A DNA stretch of 21,339 nt from Ignavibacteriota bacterium. Lineage in GTDB: Bacteria > Bacteroidota > Ignavibacteria > Palsa-1295. Positions within the stretch are counted from its first letter, which is position 1. Each line of letters starts with the position of its first letter. The DNA lies in NCBI GenBank assembly GCA_025357895.1, contig JANYLL010000223.1, positions 1-21,339 on the forward strand. Reading direction: 5' to 3'. The translations under genes were made by a program, and so were the position numbers. Shown here piece by piece: positions 1-6,309 of the stretch. The notes below the pieces were generated by a model. The model saw nothing but the letters and a program-made list of their open reading frames with translations, was not told where the DNA came from and did no database searches.

Positions 1-224
1 GCCATCACGGGATAATTCTTCGCATGATTTATGACGTCATTGATCTTGAAGTCATTGCCCGATAGTTGGTCGTAATTAAATGAGCGAAGCGAGACATCCG
101 GGATGAATGTATCAAGTGCGCGTTGGAGCATCTCAGAGCGAAGATATTCTTCTTCACCATAGAAGAAATAGATCGCATCGGGTTTCCCTGCCCGCCAGGC
201 TTTATCTAATTGTTGATTTGTCAT
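1..224 (-). CDS. holA: DNA polymerase III subunit delta, N-terminal part (runs off left edge)
   Basis: The minus strand is open from an ATG at 224 to the window edge, giving 74 codons. The peptide contains YFFYGEEEYLRSEM near residues 19-32, then a hydrophilic stretch and NHAKNYPVM at the edge. This matches the opening of the delta clamp-loader subunit family: a first beta strand, a GEE-type Walker-A-like loop, then the helix region before the 'P(L/V)F/M' strand. In the family, delta opens the sliding clamp inside the clamp-loader complex. The ATG follows a TATTTTTG element (240 to 233) by only 8 nt, so the mRNA may be nearly leaderless. Only the first fifth or so of a usual ~340-aa protein is visible, so the assignment rests on N-terminal pattern alone. 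Confidence 0.8.
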   Translation of the reverse strand, partial: MTNQQLDKAWRAGKPDAIYFFYGEEEYLRSEMLQRALDTFIPDVSLRSFNYDQLSGNDFKINDVINHAKNYPVM

Positions 225-232
225 TGCGAAGA

Positions 233-240
233 CAAAAATA
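233..240 (-). promoter_or_regulatory. Candidate -7 promoter element for holA
   Basis: TATTTTTG on the minus strand matches TAnnTTTG, the Bacteroidota housekeeping -7 consensus, exactly. It ends 8 nt before the holA ATG. I see no convincing TTTG at -33, so this is a partial match in AT-rich DNA. Confidence 0.35.
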
Positions 241-278
241 CGAATACATTTTTGTAGAACGTTCTCTTTGTGTATTCG
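241..278. repeat. Dyad-symmetric sequence upstream of holA
   Basis: CGAATACA (241-248) is matched perfectly by TGTATTCG (271-278), with the self-complementary GAACGTTC (257-264) almost at the centre. A second overlapping dyad pairs ACAAAAAT (232-239) with ATTTTTGT (248-255). The symmetry suggests a protein-binding site or an alternative RNA structure in the holA leader. Function is not known. Confidence 0.5.
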
Positions 279-282
279 GACT

Positions 283-310
283 GGCGGACTAAGAGCCCGC
301 CCCACCGGAG
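283..310. repeat. Short GC-rich palindromic repeat, partial copy
   Basis: GGCGGACT (283-290), loop AAG, AGCCCGCC (294-301) forms a near-perfect hairpin, followed by a flank that extends the repeat. Read on the minus strand it gives TGGGGCGGGCTCTTAGTCCG, which matches TGGGACGGACTCTTAGTCCG inside the gene at 9186 (positions 9949-9968) at 18 of 20 bases. It lies between the T9SS-sorted gene and holA. It looks like half of the longer element at 9946-10005. No T-run follows it on either strand, so it is not a standard terminator. Confidence 0.6.
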
Positions 311-316
311 ATTACT

Positions 317-997
317 TTAGCGCAGCACCATAATCATCCGTCTCAAAATGGTATTCGGCAATTCAAGAACCAATGGGTAAGTGCCTGACTGAATTCCATC
401 AAGTCGCACTTTTACTGTATGCCATCCGGAAGCAGGGTTTTGCTCATCGAAGACATTTCGGATAATATGCGACAACTGATCGAAGATCGTTACTCGTACC
501 TTCGAATATTGTTTATCGAGATAAAATTTTATTGTCGTTTCATATCCAAATTGGGGAGCCAGAGGGTTAGGAACATTCTGCAAAAGTTGTGGTGCATCGC
601 CAGTTAAAGGATTTGCAGGAGTTTGAATGACAGAATCAATGGCGGAAATATTATCCGGGGCAATAGGATCATTTGTTACAGGTCCGATGATTAGCGTACC
701 TTCAACAACAACCCTGCCGCCATTTATGCGAAGAGAGTTAATGTTCACAACTTCATCTTTACCTATTGTAATAGTACTACCATTGCCGACGGTAACATTA
801 ACATCGCGATTATGCTGTTCTCCAGGATAGATTCCTTCAACGGGCTTGAGCCATACCCCCGCCTCATTCTTTTCCCATATCTGGGAATCACTCCAGAGCC
901 CATTTCCAGCAGAACGAAAATCTATTTGCGTTTGTGCAAATAGAGACGACGAAGCCGTAATCGCCGTAAATGCGAGAAAGATGAGAATGCGTTTCAT
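317..997 (-). CDS. Exported surface protein with T9SS-type C-terminal sorting domain
   Basis: Starting at the ATG at 997 the product is 226 aa and opens with a signal peptide (MKRILIFLAFTAITASSSLF, then AQ at 21-22). An earlier in-frame ATG at 1126 would bury this signal behind 43 unlikely residues. Residues 26-100 (GLWSDSQIWE, YPGEQH, then short beta strands with INGG) resemble the beta-rich 'GnWsd..tWe..G..P' modules of Bacteroidota surface proteins. Residues 138-226 start LLQNVPNP, continue with TTIKFYL, VRVTIFD and SGTYPLVLEL, and end RRMIMVLR. That is the type A-like sorting domain recognised by the T9SS, which carries proteins across the outer membrane. The function of the short N-terminal module is unknown. 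holA lies 92 nt downstream on the same strand. Confidence 0.85.
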   Translation of the reverse strand: MKRILIFLAFTAITASSSLFAQTQIDFRSAGNGLWSDSQIWEKNEAGVWLKPVEGIYPGEQHNRDVNVTVGNGSTITIGKDEVVNINSLRINGGRVVVEGTLIIGPVTNDPIAPDNISAIDSVIQTPANPLTGDAPQLLQNVPNPLAPQFGYETTIKFYLDKQYSKVRVTIFDQLSHIIRNVFDEQNPASGWHTVKVRLDGIQSGTYPLVLELPNTILRRMIMVLR

Positions 998-1022
998 TTT
1001 TTGAGGGGGCGAAAAAGTGAGC

Positions 1023-1051
1023 GAAATATACAGGGAATGCTTGTATGCAAA
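1023..1051 (-). promoter_or_regulatory. Candidate promoter of the T9SS-sorted gene at 997
   Basis: On the minus strand TTTG (1051-1048) is followed after 17 nt by TATATTTC (1030-1023), a 7-of-8 match to TAnnTTTG. The -7 element ends 25 nt before the ATG at 997. A CCGGAA/TTCCGG dyad (1054-1059 and 1072-1077) lies just upstream of the -33 position and could be an operator. Pattern match only. Confidence 0.4.
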
Positions 1052-1167
1052 TGCCGGAAATAGTGGAGAGGTTCCGGTGATATTTTTACTAAACTTTAGT
1101 GATACGGACTCTGACCCCGCCTGCATTAAAACGACTGTCTAAAGGCATTCCCATCCATTCTTAAATA

Positions 1168-1189
1168 TGAATAATTATTCAGGTAACCT
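1168..1189. promoter_or_regulatory. Perfect palindrome in the divergent gap before the Spy-like gene
   Basis: TGAATAATTATTCA (1168-1181) is a perfect 14-nt palindrome, immediately overlapped by AGGTAACCT (1181-1189), also a perfect dyad. Both sit in the 255-nt gap between the divergent starts at 997 and 1253. The position suits a regulator site, but the regulator is not identifiable. Confidence 0.4.
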
Positions 1190-1216
1190 TCCATATTAGT
1201 CCGCGTAATATTTACT

Positions 1217-1233
1217 GTTAGAAAAATTCTAAC
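1217..1233. promoter_or_regulatory. Candidate operator or leader hairpin of the Spy-like gene
   Basis: GTTAGAA, AAA, TTCTAAC is a perfect 7-bp inverted repeat ending 19 nt before the ATG at 1253. It could bind a dimeric regulator or form a small hairpin in the mRNA leader. Spy/CpxP-type genes are usually envelope-stress induced, so a specific site here is plausible; the link is inferred. Confidence 0.4.
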
Positions 1234-1252
1234 ATTTTAGAAAGAACAAGTC

Positions 1253-1651
1253 ATGAAAACAAAACATAAAATCATTAGTATAGTAGCATTCTCCGCATTG
1301 TTAGCTTTTTCAACATCATTATCAGCGCAGCCAACCGATGCGAAGATGGAGAAGAAGATCGAACACCGTATCGAGAAAATGAAAGCAAAGCTTAATTTAA
1401 CCGATGCGCAGGTAACGCAGGTCAAGGCTATCATGGAAGAATCCAAGCCGCAGATGAAAGCCGATCACGATAAAATGGAAGCGGCGCCAAAAGATCAACG
1501 TGCGGAACTTCGCGATCAAATGCATAAAGATAGAGATGCCACAAAGGGTAAAATCTTTGCAGTGCTCACGCCTGAACAGCAGGCGAAGGCAGAAAAATTC
1601 TTTAAGCATCATGAAAAAGGTGAAGAGCACGAAAAGAAAGATGCAAAATAG
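1253..1651 (+). CDS. Spy/CpxP-like periplasmic protein (LTXXQ family)
   Basis: The 132-aa product has a signal peptide over residues 1-26 (LLAFSTSLSAQ) and a highly charged, fully helical mature part. Two LTXXQ-type motifs are visible, LTDAQ at 49-53 and LTPEQ at 105-109, the signature of the Spy/CpxP family. In enterobacteria those proteins are periplasmic: Spy is an ATP-independent chaperone and CpxP a modulator of an envelope-stress kinase. The spacing of the two motifs and the Lys/Glu/His-rich tail (KHHEKGEEHEKK) fit a small helical cradle; the His-rich tail could bind metal. No kinase or regulator gene is adjacent. The family call is secure; chaperone versus sensor-modulator role cannot be decided. 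Confidence 0.85.
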   Translation: MKTKHKIISIVAFSALLAFSTSLSAQPTDAKMEKKIEHRIEKMKAKLNLTDAQVTQVKAIMEESKPQMKADHDKMEAAPKDQRAELRDQMHKDRDATKGKIFAVLTPEQQAKAEKFFKHHEKGEEHEKKDAK

Positions 1652-1675
1652 CTTGTAAAAGCTGGATCAAAAGAG

Positions 1676-1726
1676 ATGCTCCGCAGTTAATTGGAAACAA
1701 TAGAACTGTGGAGCATTGTTTTTTTT
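1676..1726 (+). terminator. Strong intrinsic terminator after the Spy-like gene
   Basis: ATGCTCCGCAGTT (1676-1688) pairs with AACTGTGGAGCAT (1704-1716) through 13 positions, one of them a G-U pair. The loop extends the stem as ATTG-GAAA-CAAT, closing on a GAAA tetraloop, and the hairpin is followed by TGTTTTTTTT. It begins 24 nt after the stop at 1651. Confidence 0.9.
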
Positions 1727-1883
1727 GTTCATTTAATTTCTACAAAAAGGAATGCTGTGAATACAACAATATTTCTTAAATTGACACGATGATGGCAATT
1801 GAAACATGAAAAATTTCTTCTGGAATAAATTTAGTTAAGAGCCGAGAATTCAATGGTACGGGGGATATACTGTGATGAAAGCG

Positions 1884-1891
1884 TATCTTTG
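1884..1891 (+). promoter_or_regulatory. Candidate -7 promoter element for the CNNM/CBS gene
   Basis: TATCTTTG matches TAnnTTTG exactly and ends 17 nt before the ATG at 1909. No clear TTTG at -33 is present. It is well placed to drive the two-gene unit 1909-4502, downstream of the terminator at 1676. Confidence 0.4.
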
Positions 1892-1908
1892 CATTCTAAT
1901 CTATCTCT

Positions 1909-3297
1909 ATGGATATCGTATTTCATCTGTTTTTGGTAGTTTTCTTTATTGCGCTGAACGGTTTTTTCGTGGCAGCGGAGTTTGCTATCGTAAAGGTTCG
2001 CGGCACGCAGATAACCGGACTTATCGAAGCGGGACATGAAAAAGCACCGCTTTTGAAGACAATTTCCGAAAATATTAATGAGTATCTTGCTGCGACCCAA
2101 GTAGGCATTACTCTGGCAAGCCTAGCGCTCGGATGGGTAGGGGAACCTACGACGGCGGCAATCCTTGCGCCACTTTTTGCCTTTTTCAATATGCCTCCGG
2201 CGGTTTTGCAGACAGCAAGCATTATCATTGGTTTTGCAGTCATTACCATGTTGCATATTGTTATCGGTGAGCAGCTTCCGAAAATGATCGCTATAGGAAA
2301 TGATCAGAAAGTGGCGTTACGCATTGCATCTCCGTTGCATTTTTTTTTCGTCTTTTTTAATCCCGTCATCAGGTCTTTGAACTGGTTGGTGAATCTTTTG
2401 CTCCGATTATTAGGTGTGCAGAGTTCCGGCGAAGGGGAAGGGCATACTGCTGAAGAATTAAAAACTGTGTTAATGGAATCTGCCAAGCGGGGCGTTGTAA
2501 CACCTGCTGAATCGGATCTGCTCGAATCGGTCTTTGAGTTTACTGAGACTACTGCGCAAGAGGTTATGGTACATCGGTCCGATGTTATCGGTATTGATCT
2601 CGCCGACGATCCGCGTGATATCATGCAGATCATTCAGAATGACGGTTTCTCTCGTCTGCCTCTCTATAAGACTTCGCTCGATGAAATTACGGGTGTTTTG
2701 TATATAAAAGATTTGCTCCCTCATTTTTCACAGCTTGAGCGTTTCACGGCTCCCAGCCAAAATGGCAGCGATGAATTTTATAAATTGTTAGAACGTGCTA
2801 CTCGTCCGGTGCAGTATGTCAGCGAAACTCAGCCGATATCAAAATTGCTCCTAGAATTTCGCCGCTCACGCGTTCACATGGGAATCGTTGTGAGTGAACA
2901 TGGGGGTGTTGAGGGGATAATAACGCTTGAAGATATTTTAGAAGAACTGGTTGGTGAGATTCGCGATGAATCTGATGTTGCCTCGGATGAGCGTAATGCC
3001 TTCGAGATCGGAGATTCATTGTATGTCGATCCGAGCATGAATGTCTCAGATTTTAACGAGCGCTATAAAGACCGCTTTCCGAAGATCGAAGAAAGTGCAG
3101 AATATCAGACAATATCCGGTTTTGTCCAAAAAATTTGTGGCAGAATTCCAAATGTCGGCGATGAGATTATCGCCGGAGGAATGAAATTTGTTGTCAAGAG
3201 AAAAATCCGGCACCGGTTGGAACAGATAAAGATCGAGAAACTACAAGTGGCAACTGAGGCAAGTGAAGATGGCATACTTCCATTGCAAAACGTATAG
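1909..3297 (+). CDS. CNNM/DUF21-CBS-CorC_HlyC membrane protein (hemolysin C-type ion transporter family)
   Basis: The 462-aa protein has the full family order. Residues 1-170 form the membrane CNNM/DUF21 domain, with NGFFVAAEFAIVKVR (17-31), ATQVGITLASLALG (62-75) and GEQLPK (120-125). Two CBS motifs follow (EVMVHRSDV near 218-226 and GFSRLPLYK near 246-254; HMGIVVSEHGGVEGIITLED near 323-342). A C-terminal CorC_HlyC domain spans about 365-435. Relatives export Mg2+ or Co2+ (CorB/CorC, Mg2+/Na+ exchange), with the CBS pair sensing ATP-Mg; the historic hemolysin name is misleading. There is no SD. The stop is separated by 2 nt from the ATG of the next gene, so the two are probably translationally coupled. 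The family is clear, the exact ion is not. Confidence 0.93.
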   Translation: MDIVFHLFLVVFFIALNGFFVAAEFAIVKVRGTQITGLIEAGHEKAPLLKTISENINEYLAATQVGITLASLALGWVGEPTTAAILAPLFAFFNMPPAVLQTASIIIGFAVITMLHIVIGEQLPKMIAIGNDQKVALRIASPLHFFFVFFNPVIRSLNWLVNLLLRLLGVQSSGEGEGHTAEELKTVLMESAKRGVVTPAESDLLESVFEFTETTAQEVMVHRSDVIGIDLADDPRDIMQIIQNDGFSRLPLYKTSLDEITGVLYIKDLLPHFSQLERFTAPSQNGSDEFYKLLERATRPVQYVSETQPISKLLLEFRRSRVHMGIVVSEHGGVEGIITLEDILEELVGEIRDESDVASDERNAFEIGDSLYVDPSMNVSDFNERYKDRFPKIEESAEYQTISGFVQKICGRIPNVGDEIIAGGMKFVVKRKIRHRLEQIKIEKLQVATEASEDGILPLQNV

Positions 3298-3299
3298 AG

Positions 3300-4502
3300 A
3301 TGGTACCCGAACTACGCAAAGAATTCAACGCTAAATATTCAGTAGAGAACTATCACAAGCAAATCGCCGATCTTGAGCATCGCTGCGGCTGCAAGATCGA
3401 TTTCCGTATTGCCGAAACGCCGCTGTTTCTGAGTCATAAGATGGCGGCTCGTGCAGGCAAACTTGCCGAGGAAATTCTCATTAGCTCTGTTACACCTGAA
3501 CTTCAAAAAATTGGTAAAGAAGCAATTCCACCGGCATTTAATGTCGCAGACGAAACCTCACTTCCGCTTTTTGCCGCAGTGGATTTTGCAATTACCGGCT
3601 CACGAGAAAATCCGGAATTCAAACTTATAGAATTACAGGGCTTTCCTTCTCTTTATCATTATCAGCCACTATTGAGCGAAAGTGTTAGAGATCTGTATGG
3701 ATTACCGAAAGAATTGAGCGGACTTATAAGTCCTGAGATCGGGATAGAAAAATATTATGAGATCGTAAAAAAGGCTATCGTTTCAGATTGCGATCCGAAT
3801 GAGACGGTTTTGCTTGAGATCGATCCGATGAATCAGAAAACGAAATGCGATTTTTTTCTTGCAAAAAAACATCTAGGCATTCATATCGTTGATATCGAAG
3901 CAGTGATTTCACAGGGTAATGAACTTTTTCACCCCGATTCCGAAGGCAATCTTATCCGGATTAAGCGAATTTACAATCGGGCAATAGCAGATGAATTACT
4001 AAGAAAGAAAATCGAACTTCGCTTTGATCTTAAAGGAAGTTATGATGTCCAATGGGCAGGACATCCGAACTGGTATTTCCGAATATCGAAAGTTTTACTA
4101 CCGCATCTTGTAGGTACAAATGAAGCCGTTCCGAATGCATGGTATTTGAGCGATGCTGATTATAGGAATCTCGATCTTTCACATTATGTTTTGAAGCCGC
4201 TCTATTCTTTTGCCGGCATCGGCGTGAATGTAAATCCAACTTTTTCTGATATCGAAGCAATTCGGAAAGAAGATCGCAGCAAATGGCTTTTACAGGAAAA
4301 AGTAGAATATGTCGATATCATTACAACTCCCGATGGCAATGAAGTTCGCGGCGAATTGCGCGTCTTACTTATATGGAGCGAAGGAGAAGCGAAGCCGCAG
4401 GCGCTTCATACGCTCGTCCGTTTAACGCGTGGAAAAATGGTGGGAGTGGATTATAATAAGGGTTTGGACTGGGTAGGATCAAGTTGCGGATTAGTTTTAT
4501 AA
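3300..4502 (+). CDS. ATP-grasp-like protein of unknown function
   Basis: I do not recognise this 400-aa soluble protein by name. It has no signal peptide or membrane helix. Several segments look like an ATP-grasp fold: IELQGFPSLYHYQP (110-123); LKPLYSFAGIGV (298-309), with a lysine before a glycine-containing loop; WLLQEKVEY (329-337), like the hinge strand with its glutamate; and VRGELRVLLIW (349-359) followed by RLTRGKMVGVDYNKG (374-388). ATP-grasp enzymes join a carboxylate to an amine or thiol through an acyl-phosphate; a possible relation is to circularly permuted or glutathionylspermidine-synthase-type members. The start lies 2 nt after the CNNM gene, so the two are likely co-expressed. 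The fold assignment is inference from motifs; the reaction and substrate are unknown. Confidence 0.55.
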   Translation: MVPELRKEFNAKYSVENYHKQIADLEHRCGCKIDFRIAETPLFLSHKMAARAGKLAEEILISSVTPELQKIGKEAIPPAFNVADETSLPLFAAVDFAITGSRENPEFKLIELQGFPSLYHYQPLLSESVRDLYGLPKELSGLISPEIGIEKYYEIVKKAIVSDCDPNETVLLEIDPMNQKTKCDFFLAKKHLGIHIVDIEAVISQGNELFHPDSEGNLIRIKRIYNRAIADELLRKKIELRFDLKGSYDVQWAGHPNWYFRISKVLLPHLVGTNEAVPNAWYLSDADYRNLDLSHYVLKPLYSFAGIGVNVNPTFSDIEAIRKEDRSKWLLQEKVEYVDIITTPDGNEVRGELRVLLIWSEGEAKPQALHTLVRLTRGKMVGVDYNKGLDWVGSSCGLVL

Positions 4503-4506
4503 TTAC

Positions 4507-5454
4507 TTAAAAATGATAATTCACACTTGCAAAAAGTGTGTATGCTCTTTTAAGCCCATCGTAGTTTACCTTTTTATTCAAGAGGGGAACAGTAAATCCG
4601 GTTTCGAAATAAATATCTTCCTGATACTTATATGTTGCACTTGCGGAGATATTTATTTGCAATATATTGTCGTTCACAGTTTGCGAATATGATGTTGCGA
4701 TCGGGTCAGGCGATGATTCTGTAGTAATGACTTGGTACTTATGACGTGTAGATTTCCATAAACGCTGAATTGCAAGAAGTTGACCTTTCAATCCGAACGA
4801 ATGAAATATGGGATATTGATAGCCAATACGTCCAAGCAGGTCTGCTCCTCGTTCCAAAGAATCATAAGTATTTGCTGCAATCCCGAATGGAATTTGCAAC
4901 GTAAATCCGCCTTCAAAAAGATCATAATTATATTTTTGCGGATTTGCTGCCGAATAAAGGATACCTAGAAGAAGATCATTTGTGCCAAGACCGCTTTGAT
5001 AATGAAGTGGCAGATTATTCTGATTTATTGCTCCTGTTGCAAACTTTCCTCCAATCTGAATCGAAGTGGATTCGAATGTTCCAGTCAGAATGCTTGCCTC
5101 ACCTGATACCGTTACGTCACCCGGATGATCTTTAATTAAATAATCCAGTACAACTAATACGTCGCCTATGCCTTGTACATTTCCAAGTTTACTGCGCTGC
5201 CTGTTGAGCGGAAGCATCACACCGATATTAGAAGTTTTATCAAACCAGTAATAGCCAGCAATTTTTGCTGATTCATACCGGATATCATCTATCTTTCCGC
5301 TATAGCCATTCAAATAATCGACACTGACCCCACTTCTACGGAAGATGCCTTTATCATTACTATGGAAAGAGCAAACTCCTGCATCAGAGCATTGGCTCAT
5401 CGCAGAATGCGATGCAATGGAAAGAAGTAACACGATCAGAATATACTTTTTCAT
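4507..5454 (-). CDS. Outer-membrane beta-barrel protein
   Basis: From the ATG at 5454 the product is 315 aa and opens with a signal peptide (MKKYILIVLLLSIASHSAMS, then Q). An ATG at 5610 is in frame but places 52 implausible residues before it. The mature part begins QCSDAGVCSF, with two cysteines five apart, followed by alternating hydrophobic/polar strands rich in Gly and Tyr (IAGYYWFD, IGVMLPLN, GDVLVVLDYLI, FEGGFTLQIPFGIA). It ends ...LFASVNYHF. A terminal aromatic preceded by alternating residues is the usual outer-membrane insertion signal. About 12-14 strands would fit; that is an estimate. It may resemble 'MetA-pathway of phenol degradation' transporter-type barrels, but the substrate is unknown. 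It converges on the gene ending at 4502 with a 4-nt gap. Confidence 0.75.
   Translation of the reverse strand: MKKYILIVLLLSIASHSAMSQCSDAGVCSFHSNDKGIFRRSGVSVDYLNGYSGKIDDIRYESAKIAGYYWFDKTSNIGVMLPLNRQRSKLGNVQGIGDVLVVLDYLIKDHPGDVTVSGEASILTGTFESTSIQIGGKFATGAINQNNLPLHYQSGLGTNDLLLGILYSAANPQKYNYDLFEGGFTLQIPFGIAANTYDSLERGADLLGRIGYQYPIFHSFGLKGQLLAIQRLWKSTRHKYQVITTESSPDPIATSYSQTVNDNILQINISASATYKYQEDIYFETGFTVPLLNKKVNYDGLKRAYTLFASVNYHF
4522..4540 (+). terminator. Possible weak terminator hairpin within the convergent 3' ends
   Basis: CACACTT, GCAAA, AAGTGTG is a perfect 7-bp stem with a 5-nt loop, 19 nt after the stop at 4502 and inside the 3' end of the opposing gene. The T-run following it (CTCTTTT) is displaced by a few bases. 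It could serve the 1909-4502 unit, but it also encodes YTLFASV of the opposing protein. Confidence 0.3.
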
Positions 5455-5468
5455 AGATACTAAGACAT

Positions 5469-5494
5469 AAAAGCAACTCGTTGGGTTGCTTTTT
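5469..5494. promoter_or_regulatory. Hairpin with flanking A/T runs between two divergent starts
   Basis: AAAAGCAAC (5469-5477), loop TCGTTGG, GTTGCTTTT (5485-5493) plus one more T has the form of a bidirectional intrinsic terminator. It sits in the 48-nt gap between the divergent ATGs at 5454 and 5503, so it would be in the leader of one or both messages. It could act as an attenuator or stop read-through from either side. Confidence 0.5.
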
Positions 5495-5502
5495 GCGTTC
5501 GA

Positions 5503-5790
5503 ATGATTATGAATCATCATTTGCTTTCGATAATTGCCGAACGACTGGATTTTACGATCACCGGAGAAGATAGAAAGATCGTAGAATTTTTTGTTGAATA
5601 TATGGATCATAACTCACTATGGCTTCTTCGTTTTGAAGCCGGCGACGATCCGCGTTTTATTTTTACGAATGAGGCGCAGCATTTCACCTTTACACTTTCA
5701 GAAATCCGGCAGCATTATAAAAATATGAAGTCAGGCGTTCCGGTTAATTGGGAAGAAATTCCATTTGAATATGTCTCGGATGCGCGATGA
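5503..5790 (+). CDS. Small conserved-looking cytosolic protein, unknown function
   Basis: The 95-aa frame begins ATG-ATT-ATG; either 5503 or 5509 could be the start. The peptide has ordinary protein composition and mixed alpha/beta character: LDFTITGEDRKIVEFFVEYM, then LWLLRFEAGDDPRFIFTNE, then SEIRQHYKNMK and a VNWEEIPFEY tail. There is no signal peptide or membrane segment. It is divergent from the barrel gene (48 nt) and converges on the operon ending at 5800 (9 nt), filling the gap precisely, which supports a real gene. ATGATTATGAATCAT over the start is a perfect dyad and could be autoregulatory. I do not recognise the family. Confidence 0.65.
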   Translation: MIMNHHLLSIIAERLDFTITGEDRKIVEFFVEYMDHNSLWLLRFEAGDDPRFIFTNEAQHFTFTLSEIRQHYKNMKSGVPVNWEEIPFEYVSDAR

Positions 5791-5799
5791 GATTTTTCA

Positions 5800-6309
5800 T
5801 CATCTCTTTCCCAGCCTCACAAATACCCTCGTATATTTATCCGTATAAGAAACTTCCATCGTGCCGTCTTCATTTTCCCACCGGCGGTTGGTGACACTTT
5901 CATCTTGAGTGATCACTCCGCGCCCAAAGAAGCGCTCTAAATATGAATTAACAGTATTTCGGGTATTTAAGTATCTTTCTCCTGCAAGCGGATGATAATT
6001 TATGACGATCGTTCTGACTTTATTCCGAAGAATTTGAAGTTGTAGGTATGCAGGTTCTCCAAAAATTCTGACGCTATCGGATTCTATAAGTTTCAGTGAA
6101 TCGACGACCAGAGTATTTTTTCGCATCGCAATATGGCGCATTATCAGATCAGCTGAGTCGACGCTCATGGAAAGGTGGAGACCGGCAATCGCCGGACGCG
6201 GCGGTAGATATAATTTAGATTTGTTTTTAACGGGAGTGGATGCCTGAATTTCCGATGACAGGAATAAGCAAATGAAAAAGAATAAAATATACAGAATATT
6301 TCGGATCAA
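5800..6309 (-). CDS. Small exported protein, unknown function (third gene of operon)
   Basis: I place the start at a TTG (6309-6307) overlapping the TGA of the upstream gene as TTGA. This gives 169 aa opening with a clear signal peptide (IRNILYILFFFICLFLSSEI, then QAS). A longer frame from a TTG at 6354 would put 15 polar residues before the signal and overlap the neighbour by 49 nt. The mature part starts Pro-rich (LYLPPRPAIAG), then SVDSADLIMRHIAMRKN, VRIFGEPAYLQLQI and TNRRWENEDGTMEVSYTDKYTRVFVRLGKR. The last segment has the alternating pattern of a beta sheet. No family is recognised. Tight coupling suggests it works with the propeller-like protein encoded just upstream. Confidence 0.75.
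   Translation of the reverse strand: MIRNILYILFFFICLFLSSEIQASTPVKNKSKLYLPPRPAIAGLHLSMSVDSADLIMRHIAMRKNTLVVDSLKLIESDSVRIFGEPAYLQLQILRNKVRTIVINYHPLAGERYLNTRNTVNSYLERFFGRGVITQDESVTNRRWENEDGTMEVSYTDKYTRVFVRLGKR

Noticed and set aside
1102..1123. Possible third copy of the GC palindrome (GGCGGGGTCAGAGTCCG on the minus strand)
   Set aside because: Only about 14 of 19 positions agree and the hairpin is lost; it may be chance or a decayed relic.
998..1126. 43-residue N-terminal extension of the T9SS-sorted protein
   Set aside because: It would place a non-signal stretch before an evident signal peptide and contains the candidate promoter.
5455..5610. 52-residue N-terminal extension of the outer-membrane barrel protein
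   Set aside because: It overlaps the opposite-strand gene at 5503 and precedes a clear signal peptide starting at 5454.
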